From: Dehalococcoidia bacterium
Lineage (GTDB): Bacteria; Chloroflexota; Dehalococcoidia; GIF9; AB-539-J10
Direction: 5' to 3'
DNA length: 43,413 nt
NCBI GenBank assembly: GCA_030606765.1
Contig: JAUWFX010000003.1
Span: 1 to 43,413 of the forward strand
The position numbers were made by a program, and so were the translations under genes. The notes beneath the pieces were generated by a model that saw only the letters and a program-made list of their open reading frames with translations, made no database searches and was not told where the DNA came from. This document shows positions 1 through 6,035 of the stretch, piece by piece (position 1 is the first letter of the stretch; the number at the start of each line of letters is the position of its first letter).

Positions 1-141
1 GACCTCACGTGTAGCGGGAACGCCAGCACTTGGGGCATCAGCCGAGTATGGTTCAACATAGACACCTTTGAGTTGGTAGCCAATACCGAAAAGGTTGTAG
101 CCGTAACATTCGGCGGGCTTAACAGCACCTATGAGCCAGAC
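1..141. repeat. Terminal direct repeat, left copy (circular-contig overlap)
   Basis: Bases 1-141 match bases 43273-43413 exactly, and the reading frame of one gene continues through the overlap. A perfect 141-bp end repeat is what a de Bruijn assembler leaves when it closes a circle with a k-mer of that size. I read this as a circular molecule of about 43,272 bp, not as biological terminal redundancy. Confidence 0.93.
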
Positions 142-177
142 TTCGCCTATGTCGAGGTATTCCCGGTACTTAAGTGA
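1..177 (+). CDS. C-terminal part of the membrane-anchored protein that begins at 42679
   Basis: The frame opens at base 1 with no start codon and ends in TGA at 175-177. On the circle it continues the gene starting at 42679, giving a protein of about 256 residues. This part carries the end of a beta-rich, Thr/Asn-rich extracellular domain. The function is unknown. The split is only an artefact of where the circle was opened. Confidence 0.8.
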   Translation, partial: DLTCSGNASTWGISRVWFNIDTFELVANTEKVVAVTFGGLNSTYEPDFAYVEVFPVLK

Positions 178-226
178 GGAGTTAGTAGGATTGGAGGGGT
201 AACACTCTCCAGTCCTGTCAGAGAGA

Positions 227-379
227 ATGGATAAAAGGAATTGTATGAGTGGTTGTGCAGCCAGTAATGGCCGTAATAAAGGAAAGGGCTGCTCCCGACG
301 GGGAGAAGAATTTACGGCAACCTACTTAACAACACGGATAGACATTCCAGAGAGAATGGCTGCCAGAAAAGGAGAATGA
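227..379 (+). CDS. Possible small cysteine-containing protein (50 aa)
   Basis: An ATG at 227 opens a 50-codon frame ending TGA one base before the next gene. It has three Cys and many Arg/Lys/Gly. There is no good Shine-Dalgarno at the usual distance (a GGAGGGG lies about 28 bases upstream), so the start is weak. Position in a tightly packed operon is the main support. The 12-mer CAGAGAGAATGG occurs at its start (219-230) and again near its end (348-359). No family recognised. Confidence 0.4.
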   Translation: MDKRNCMSGCAASNGRNKGKGCSRRGEEFTATYLTTRIDIPERMAARKGE

Positions 380-380
380 A

Positions 381-674
381 ATGGAATATGAACGGGTAAG
401 AGAAAGTATAGATGGAATTCTAAGTGATTTATCATCACAAAGCCACTTATTATCAGGTAAGGCATTCTGGAGAAATCACCGAGATTTGGTATCAAAAGCA
501 CTTAACAGAATCCTCTCCCTTGTAGAGATAAAGAGTGATGACCAGAGCTTGCCTGAGATTCATTGGACATCTACTAAGCCAATGTATGCCCGATACCCAC
601 AGGAGCTTATGCTCAAGCCAGACGCAGAAGGAAAGCATTGGGTCAGAGTAATCCCAAAGCCTAAAAGGAAGTGA
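381..674 (+). CDS. Hypothetical protein (97 aa)
   Basis: Starts at ATG 381, preceded by AAAGGAG at good spacing, in the same-direction operon that leads to the RepA-like gene. It is a soluble, charged protein with no signal peptide or membrane segment and a basic C-terminus ending in Lys/Arg. No family recognised. Cargo or early-region accessory role is inferred only from position. Confidence 0.7.
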   Translation: MEYERVRESIDGILSDLSSQSHLLSGKAFWRNHRDLVSKALNRILSLVEIKSDDQSLPEIHWTSTKPMYARYPQELMLKPDAEGKHWVRVIPKPKRK

Positions 675-676
675 AT

Positions 677-832
677 ATGAAAGATTGCTTTAGTTACACG
701 AACAATGACCTATACGAGTTAATGCACGAACAGGGTAAGAAGCGGTTTGGCTCTGAGTGTAAACACGAAAAGGTTGTTAAGGGCAGATGCTCTAACTGTC
801 TTAGGAAGGTAATAAGCAGGAGCAGAAGATGA
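677..832 (+). CDS. Small zinc-ribbon-like protein (51 aa)
   Basis: ATG at 677 follows the previous stop by two bases, and the stop overlaps the next ATG (ATGA at 829-832), a typical coupled arrangement. The C-terminal half has the pattern C-x-H ... C-x2-C (ECKH, then CSNC) followed by basic residues. Short zinc-binding proteins of this form are common in phage early regions. Function unknown. Confidence 0.7.
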   Translation: MKDCFSYTNNDLYELMHEQGKKRFGSECKHEKVVKGRCSNCLRKVISRSRR

Positions 833-1566
833 AAGGAATCTTATTTAAGCCCGAAGTTTGGCAAGCAAAGTTAAGAGTGCTAGAGCAATATGGCGAGGCA
901 CAGACTAGAAGGGTGATTAAACTCAAAGGCTACTCCCAAGATATTTGGAATGAGTGTGTTCCTCATAATGGCAAAGTAGCAGAGTTGTTGGGTGAGCCTT
1001 ATTTGAAAGTGCCATACGACCCAATTACAGACCGCTCAGGTGCGAGAATAACAGCCCACTACGGCATAGGCGAGACTGTCTATGTCAAAGAGAAGGCACT
1101 TTATTGGGTATCGCCTATCCTTGAAGGCATAGAATATGACAAACCTAGTGATTGGTGGTCTGATTGTGTTTATCAGGATGACCCTGAAATACCAGCGTTG
1201 CTTGCCGATAATGGGCGATTAGTCTTAGAAAGAAGCATTAACCAAATAGTAGAAGGCTCTCCAATAATCGGCAAATGGGTATGGAAATCCTCACTTCATA
1301 TGCCAGAACATTACGCCCGCTACTTTATCACGATAACAGATGTGAGGGCAGAGAGATTGCAGGAGATAAATAGCTACGACATTGAGCGAGAAGGATTGCC
1401 CTACAAAATCACACGAAATGATGAAGCTAAAGAAAACTATGATAGTGAGATTGCCCTTGAGTGGTTTAGAAATATTTGGAACTTCATCAACAAAGATTAC
1501 TCTTGGGAATCAAACCCTTGGGATTTTGCTTATACCTTCAAGCAGGATAAGGAGAAGATGAGATGA
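829..1566 (+). CDS. ASCH-type phage protein (245 aa)
   Basis: The sequence follows the layout of a widespread phage family related to ASCH domains. An N-terminal stretch ends in QTRRVIK, a central GETVYVKE fits the usual 'GD-x-WV-x-E', then come WKSSLHMP, TDVRAERLQEI and a C-terminal SWESNPW block. ASCH folds are thought to bind RNA or modified nucleotides, but this family has no settled role. Starts in an ATGA overlap with the previous gene and overlaps the next by 4 bases. A second ASCH protein is encoded at 33149. Confidence 0.8.
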   Translation: MKGILFKPEVWQAKLRVLEQYGEAQTRRVIKLKGYSQDIWNECVPHNGKVAELLGEPYLKVPYDPITDRSGARITAHYGIGETVYVKEKALYWVSPILEGIEYDKPSDWWSDCVYQDDPEIPALLADNGRLVLERSINQIVEGSPIIGKWVWKSSLHMPEHYARYFITITDVRAERLQEINSYDIEREGLPYKITRNDEAKENYDSEIALEWFRNIWNFINKDYSWESNPWDFAYTFKQDKEKMR

Positions 1567-1772
1567 AGTGTCAAATGACGATGGAATCGTTCCCGATTGC
1601 AGCTTATAGATATGACCATGTAACTTGTGGCAAACCTGCAAAGTTCAAAGTCCCACACCCTAAAATGGGGGTTGAGTATGTATGCGGGATACACGCCCGT
1701 TCACTCAATAAGATGTTTGAGAGAACGAACCAAAATATAAGGTGTATTCCGTTAGCAGAAGATGATTTATAG
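1563..1772 (+). CDS. Hypothetical Cys/His-containing protein (69 aa)
   Basis: Begins in an ATGA overlap with the ASCH gene. It has a Cys near residue 3, a second in TCGKPA and a CGIHAR motif, a spacing that could hold one zinc ion. The pattern 'C-G-K-P-A ... Y-V-C-G-x-H' is seen in small phage proteins of unknown role. No enzyme motif is visible. Confidence 0.65.
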   Translation: MKCQMTMESFPIAAYRYDHVTCGKPAKFKVPHPKMGVEYVCGIHARSLNKMFERTNQNIRCIPLAEDDL

Positions 1773-1780
1773 GAGTTAGT

Positions 1781-2653
1781 ATGAACAAAACAAATATCGA
1801 GTGGGTTAAGAATCCTGACGGCAGCCAGGGCTATACTTGGAATCCCATCACCGGCTGTCTCAATCACGACAACGGCTTATGCAAAGGCGGAGGCTTCCCC
1901 TGCTACGCTTACAGGCTGGCGAATGGGAGATTGAAGTCAAGGTATTTGGCAAACATGAATTGCCCTACAACTGTGGACTTTAGGAATGGGCAATATAGAC
2001 CTGATGCCGATGCTTACCTTGCCCCCTTCTATCCCCGCTTTTGGGAAGAGAGGCTGGAGGAATTAAGGCCGATAGGAGGCTTGGTTTGTGAGTTGGTGTA
2101 TCCTCCCAAAACTAGCAAAGGTATCTTTGTCTGCGATATGGGCGACCTCTTCGGCATAGGTATTCCCGAAGATTGGACAAGGGCAGTTTTGCACATGATA
2201 AACAAGTGGCCTGCTCACCGCTTCTACCTTCTCACCAAGCAGCCACAGAACCTTATCACTTTCAGCCCCTTCCCTGAAAATTGCTGGGTGGGGGTGACAG
2301 TTACAAGCCACGAATACTTTGTTGAGGCTTGCCGTAGATTGGCTCAGATTAAATCACCTATAAAGTATATCTCTTTCGAACCATTGCTTACCAGGATAGC
2401 CCCTGAAAACTTGTTAGAGCTATATGGTATCAACTGGATAATTCTCGGTGCTCAGACAAAGCCATATAAGCCACCTAAAATCGAGTGGGTTCGGGAGATT
2501 GTCGAGGCTGCGGACAAGGCTGGAATCCCGGTGTTCTTGAAGGATAACCTTAGACCCCTGTTGATACCAGAGGATTGCAATAAACCAAACTATCTTACAG
2601 AGGACATATTTTGGGCTTCAGAAAAGGCTCAATTAAGACAGGAAATGCCGTAA
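1781..2653 (+). CDS. Gp37/Gp68-like protein (DUF5131, radical-SAM-like), 290 aa
   Basis: The N-terminus (NIEWVKNPDG, YTWNPITGC, a further Cys, then PCYAYRLANGR) is the hallmark of the phage Gp37/Gp68 family, distantly related to radical-SAM enzymes, with a Cys cluster near residues 26-42. Later blocks (FVCDMGDLFG, HRFYLLTKQPQ, ISFEPLL, WIILGAQT) also match the family. The substrate is unknown. SD-like GGAGTTAGT precedes the ATG. It sits in the operon that ends in the RepA-like gene. A second radical-SAM-like phage enzyme lies at 41870. Confidence 0.85.
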   Translation: MNKTNIEWVKNPDGSQGYTWNPITGCLNHDNGLCKGGGFPCYAYRLANGRLKSRYLANMNCPTTVDFRNGQYRPDADAYLAPFYPRFWEERLEELRPIGGLVCELVYPPKTSKGIFVCDMGDLFGIGIPEDWTRAVLHMINKWPAHRFYLLTKQPQNLITFSPFPENCWVGVTVTSHEYFVEACRRLAQIKSPIKYISFEPLLTRIAPENLLELYGINWIILGAQTKPYKPPKIEWVREIVEAADKAGIPVFLKDNLRPLLIPEDCNKPNYLTEDIFWASEKAQLRQEMP

Positions 2654-2684
2654 GTTATGAACCAATGGGATGATAGAGGAGTAA

Positions 2685-2777
2685 ATGGCTAAGGAAAGAA
2701 AAGTAGCAAAAGAAAGCCCTACCCCTCCAAGAAGTAGAAGTAGAGAAAGTACACAAGAAGTTACGAGGAGGCGTTAG
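2685..2777 (+). CDS. Possible micro-ORF, Arg/Ser-rich (30 aa)
   Basis: ATG at 2685 is preceded by AGAGGAG at 2675-2681. The 30 codons encode a very basic, Ser/Arg-rich peptide ending TAG. It fills most of the gap between the DUF5131 gene and the RepA-like gene. Nothing but the ribosome-binding site and position supports it, so it may be only leader sequence. Confidence 0.3.
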   Translation: MAKERKVAKESPTPPRSRSRESTQEVTRRR

Positions 2778-2826
2778 AGTGCACCAACGCACTATTCCCG
2801 AACAATAACCACCAAGGGGCGCAACA

Positions 2827-4179
2827 ATGACAGAAGATATTATAACACAGGACGAAAAGGCTACACAGGAAACCGAAAGGACTATACCTAAAATTGATAA
2901 AAACCTATCATTAGATACAACGTACAATGAGTTACCTATCATAAAGGACGAACCTGGCCACATTGCGTTTATCTGGCGCGGGTATCGCTTGCTAGTGGAT
3001 GCCACTCACTTTGACGATAAGGGCCGAGCCGAACTATCCTTTTGGTATGACGATGGGGAAACAGGACGCACACAATTATTGACACAAAGACAGGTTAATT
3101 TACTCTCGTCGTCAAATACAGGAAGCCTTCTTAGAGAACTACGGGACGGTAGCGTTGCCAGTTATCTATATCTTCCCTGGGATTGGGTACTGACGTGTAT
3201 CACATATCAAGTTATTAAAACTGCCCGGCATGATGAACCAATACTCGAAATTGCATCAAACCCTGATATCGTGCTGACACCTGACTATCTTTTAACGCCG
3301 ATTCTGTATCGAAATCACCCTAACATTATCTTTGGCGATTATGGTAGCGGAAAAAGCCTAACTGCCTTAGTCTGTGCATTTATCGTACAATTGCCATATC
3401 CCGATAATAAACTTGGTTTGGCCCCAAGTGAAAAACCGTGTTTCTGCCTATATCTTGACTATGAGGATGAGGAATCAAGTTTTACCAAACGCTGGACGGC
3501 AATCCAAAGAGGATTCCATGTGAGAGACGAACTAGACATGACCATATTCTATAAGCGAATGACTGCCAGTTTGATAGATTCAGTAGAACCGCTAAGGCAA
3601 GAGATAATCGATAGGCATATTGGGCTATTAGTAGTGGACAGTTTAGGGCCAGCAGCCCGAGGAAATCTCAACGACCCCGAACCAGCGATACAGTACCACC
3701 AAGCATTGCGAGCCCTAGGAGTAACGAGCCTCACCTTGGCTCATAACTCAAAGGATTTACTGACAAAGAAAAAGAGTATATTTGGCTCAGTATTCTTCTC
3801 AAACTTGGCACGCTCAATTTGGGAATGTAAAGCAGAACAAGAACCAATTGACAACGAACTAACTATTAGTCTTAAACAAGTCAAAGCGAGCCTCTCAGAA
3901 CGATACTCAGGGTTTGGTTATAGATACACGTTTAACAATGAAACCAATGCCATAGCCATAGAGAAGGTAGATTTGAGAGGCACGAGCCTATCAGGTGAAC
4001 TACCGCTATTAGTACAGATTAAAAACCTACTACGGAACGGGGCCATGCCGGTTAAAGAAATAGCCGAAGCCTTAGAAGCTAATGAGGGCTCGGTTAAAGT
4101 TACCGTAAATCGTTTGGCTAAAAAGGAAGTAGGGGGAACAGTCAAGATGGGAGACTTATGGGGGCTGAAGGAATTATGA
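2827..4179 (+). CDS. RepA-like RecA-fold ATPase with C-terminal winged helix (450 aa)
   Basis: A RecA/KaiC-type ATPase of the AAA_25 or RepA replicative-helicase class. Walker A is GDYGSGKS (about 170-177), a second acidic block YLDYEDE lies at 209-215, and Walker B is LLVVDS (267-272), followed by the sensor-like SLTLAHNSKD. The last 60 residues look like a helix-turn-helix (PVKEIAEALEANEGSVKVTVNRLAKK). The gene ends six bases before a dense iteron array, so it is the best candidate for the replication initiator or loader of this element. The primase-helicase on the other strand (6036-8423) would act with it. Confidence 0.8.
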   Translation: MTEDIITQDEKATQETERTIPKIDKNLSLDTTYNELPIIKDEPGHIAFIWRGYRLLVDATHFDDKGRAELSFWYDDGETGRTQLLTQRQVNLLSSSNTGSLLRELRDGSVASYLYLPWDWVLTCITYQVIKTARHDEPILEIASNPDIVLTPDYLLTPILYRNHPNIIFGDYGSGKSLTALVCAFIVQLPYPDNKLGLAPSEKPCFCLYLDYEDEESSFTKRWTAIQRGFHVRDELDMTIFYKRMTASLIDSVEPLRQEIIDRHIGLLVVDSLGPAARGNLNDPEPAIQYHQALRALGVTSLTLAHNSKDLLTKKKSIFGSVFFSNLARSIWECKAEQEPIDNELTISLKQVKASLSERYSGFGYRYTFNNETNAIAIEKVDLRGTSLSGELPLLVQIKNLLRNGAMPVKEIAEALEANEGSVKVTVNRLAKKEVGGTVKMGDLWGLKEL

Positions 4180-4184
4180 TGTAC

Positions 4185-4465
4185 CGTAACACTACCCGTA
4201 ACAGGGGGGGGGATATTATATATCCCCCCCCTGTTACGTTACGGTATGTTACGCTTGTTACGTAACTGTTACGCTACGAGTGAGCTACGTTTAGACATTA
4301 AGGCAGAGCGTAACAGTTTTGTGGCAGGTGTTACGGTTGAGGTGTTACGGCATGATTCTTACGAGTGAGTTGTATCTAGGCATTAAGACGGGGGAGCGTA
4401 ACAGTTTAGCGGGGTGTTACGATGCAGACCGTAACATTTATGCCAGGTGTTACGCTGGTGTTACG
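4185..4465. other. Probable replication origin: iteron array of TGTTACG/CGTAACA
   Basis: The 7-mer TGTTACG or its complement occurs 14 times in 281 bases, starting at 4185, 4197, 4232, 4247, 4256, 4267, 4309, 4329, 4343, 4397, 4415, 4430, 4448 and 4459. Chance would give well under one. Two longer imperfect direct repeats lie within it (about 4274-4318 and 4360-4406; shared parts TACGAGTGAG, CATTAAG and GAGCGTAACAGTTT). The array directly follows a RepA-like gene, as in iteron plasmids and many phages. Confidence 0.82.
4197..4238. repeat. 42-bp palindrome with G9/C8 arms and iteron ends
   Basis: Reads CGTAACA, nine G, an AT-rich centre (ATATTATATAT), eight C, then TGTTACG. The two halves are complementary apart from one extra G and the centre, so it can form a long hairpin whose ends are two iterons in inverted orientation. 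It lies 18 bases after the RepA-like stop codon. It may be a terminator, a DNA-unwinding or hairpin element of the origin, or both. Confidence 0.8.
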
Positions 4466-4526
4466 CTATGGTTAAAAAGACTAGGCATATTAGATAGAAC
4501 ATAGATAGAACATAAAGGAGGGTACC

Positions 4527-4595
4527 ATGGGGAATTATCAGCGGGATTACAAGAGGAAACAGAGAATGTCCTTTTGCGTCAACTGCCGACTTTGA
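4527..4595 (+). CDS. Micro-ORF with strong ribosome-binding site (22 aa)
   Basis: A very good Shine-Dalgarno (AAAGGAGGG, 4514-4522) sits 4 bases before ATG 4527. The 22-codon frame is basic and holds a C-x2-C (FCVNCRL) before TGA. It could be a true micropeptide, or the start of a zinc-finger gene whose remainder was lost when the oppositely oriented module was joined here. Its stop lies inside a hairpin. Confidence 0.4.
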   Translation: MGNYQRDYKRKQRMSFCVNCRL

Positions 4596-4616
4596 CTCTG
4601 TATCGTGACGGCAGTT
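4581..4616. terminator. Hairpin between convergent genes
   Basis: AACTGCCG (4581-4588) pairs with CGGCAGTT (4609-4616), eight perfect base pairs with a 20-base loop. It lies where a plus-strand and a minus-strand transcript meet. There is no long T run, so this is a putative bidirectional terminator. Confidence 0.5.
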
Positions 4617-5173
4617 TAAGGTGTGACCTTTCCCAAATACTGGTGTAAAATCACCCGCCTTTTCACGTGTATTTCTCCGCTTTTGTCTTCGCCTCCAACC
4701 TCCGCCCTGCTTCCTTTATCTTGCAACCTTCGCTGAATCGTTTTGTATGATACCTTGAATCCTCTTTGGTCCAGCTCACTAACCATTGCCCTGCTGCTGA
4801 AACCCTCGATGTCCAACTGTTTTATCAAGTCCACTGGCACTTTTTGAAGTGGACGGCCCCGGCATTGCCCCGGGGAAGTCTCATAAACCCCCTTATTTTG
4901 AGCCTCAGCACACACCACAGCGTTATCTTGTTGGGACAAAATTCCTTTGCGTCCCATTATACCCTCTGGTACTTTAACATCGCTGTTTTTACTGTCAACC
5001 CCGTCTTTTTTTACCCCGTCTATGTTTTGAGTAATGTCAGGGGTGACGAGCTGCCCCCACCAACCCCCTGCGTGGCATCCAGGGCAAGTTTTAGGGAAGG
5101 CTTTGTCAATGCCCACCTCAAAATTGCAGGATTTACACCGATATCGCCAGCCCGAGCCGTTTGATTTGCTCAT
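4616..5173 (-). CDS. Zinc-ribbon and resolvase-type HTH protein (185 aa)
   Basis: N-terminal zinc ribbon with C-x2-C (YRCKSC) and C-x2-C (KTCPGC) around residues 12-33. A low-complexity linker follows, then GRPLQKVP and a helix-turn-helix of the recombinase/resolvase type (about residues 112-152, ending SYKTIQRRL). It looks like a small DNA-binding regulator. It is the last gene of the minus-strand replication module and converges on the origin region. Confidence 0.7.
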   Translation of the reverse strand: MSKSNGSGWRYRCKSCNFEVGIDKAFPKTCPGCHAGGWWGQLVTPDITQNIDGVKKDGVDSKNSDVKVPEGIMGRKGILSQQDNAVVCAEAQNKGVYETSPGQCRGRPLQKVPVDLIKQLDIEGFSSRAMVSELDQRGFKVSYKTIQRRLQDKGSRAEVGGEDKSGEIHVKRRVILHQYLGKVTP

Positions 5174-5609
5174 TGTGCTTAACTTCCTTTGCGTTCAATA
5201 ATCCAAGCCATTTCGTAACCCCTGCATAGCTAAAAGAGTAACGGATTTTGGGGTAAACCTATAGCTAAACTGACCCCAGATTTTACACCACCTTTGTACG
5301 TGACAATGGTGTATATTTTGTGCAACCTTTAGCTTTGTGGGTAATGCCAAAGCTGGCAAAGTGAGGCAAAAGCCATAATGCCTCACAATTTGACGATAGC
5401 CCTGCCTCATAATTCCTTGCTTGCCCACAAAGATATCCTTTTGGTGCGAGATCGCTTGGCTACACACCCCGAATCGTGGCGTCGGCATAGTCTTTTGAGC
5501 ATACTTTTTAGCGAATTGCACATTACAGTAAAACTTTGTGGTCCAAAATCGCCAAAACCTATAGCTAAACCTTAAAAAAGGTTGCGCAAAACAACTATAT
5601 TGTGCTATT
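5174..5609. other. 436-bp stretch without a convincing gene; repeats present
   Basis: An exact 16-mer, AAACCTATAGCTAAAC, occurs at 5255-5270 and again at 5555-5570, exactly 300 bases apart. The first copy lies inside an inverted repeat (TGGGGT 5249-5254, ACCCCA 5273-5278). A weak minus-strand frame (5195-5521, GTG start, no ribosome-binding site) overlaps the first copy and has no recognisable features. I read this as a regulatory or non-coding gap between two minus-strand genes. Confidence 0.5.
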
Positions 5610-6032
5610 CTAATTCTCGTAAACGTTTATCACCGGCGTTACCTCTACCAGCGCGGCCAGCAGATCAACGCTACCGTTCTCTTTAGGCGCTACCACCACA
5701 TCATTAATCCCACGCCCATTTACACTTATACAATCCCTATCTTCGCAAAGATAAGAGGCAATAACCTGTTGGGTCACCCCTACCTTCCGAAAATTGGCGA
5801 CACCCATACCCGAATTAGCGACAATTGCCCCTGTGTTGTCGTTAATGCTATAGTTGATGTCGGGTATTTTTCTAATCCCCTTAACCCACTCTTTTATTGA
5901 TACCGCCTTGCCTTGCTCTCTCTCGCTGGCTATACAGCCAGCAGCACACTCTAGGCAAAACCACTCTTTAGTATCTACCCTCTCGACAATAGCTCTTTTG
6001 CCACACTTGCAGATATGCTTAGTCTTTTGCAT
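5610..6032 (-). CDS. Hypothetical protein with N-terminal zinc ribbon (140 aa)
   Basis: The first 35 residues carry C-x-C-G-K and a second C-x2-C (WFCLECAAGC), a small zinc ribbon. The rest is a beta-rich domain of unknown type. It starts three bases after the primase-helicase stop and is almost surely cotranscribed with it. No enzyme motif seen; a role in replication is inferred only from position. Confidence 0.65.
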   Translation of the reverse strand: MQKTKHICKCGKRAIVERVDTKEWFCLECAAGCIASEREQGKAVSIKEWVKGIRKIPDINYSINDNTGAIVANSGMGVANFRKVGVTQQVIASYLCEDRDCISVNGRGINDVVVAPKENGSVDLLAALVEVTPVINVYEN

Positions 6033-6035
6033 TGG

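Noticed and set aside
1..141. Long terminal repeats of a linear virus
   Set aside because: Perfect identity, length typical of an assembler k-mer, and a gene frame that runs through the join favour a circular molecule.
4319..4504. Plus-strand frame inside the iteron array
   Set aside because: Composition follows the repeat units and there is no ribosome-binding site; the array is better explained as an origin.
5195..5521. 108-codon minus-strand frame in the gap upstream of the zinc-ribbon/HTH gene
   Set aside because: GTG start without ribosome-binding site, unusual composition, overlaps an inverted repeat and a repeated 16-mer; no recognisable domain. Treated as non-coding.
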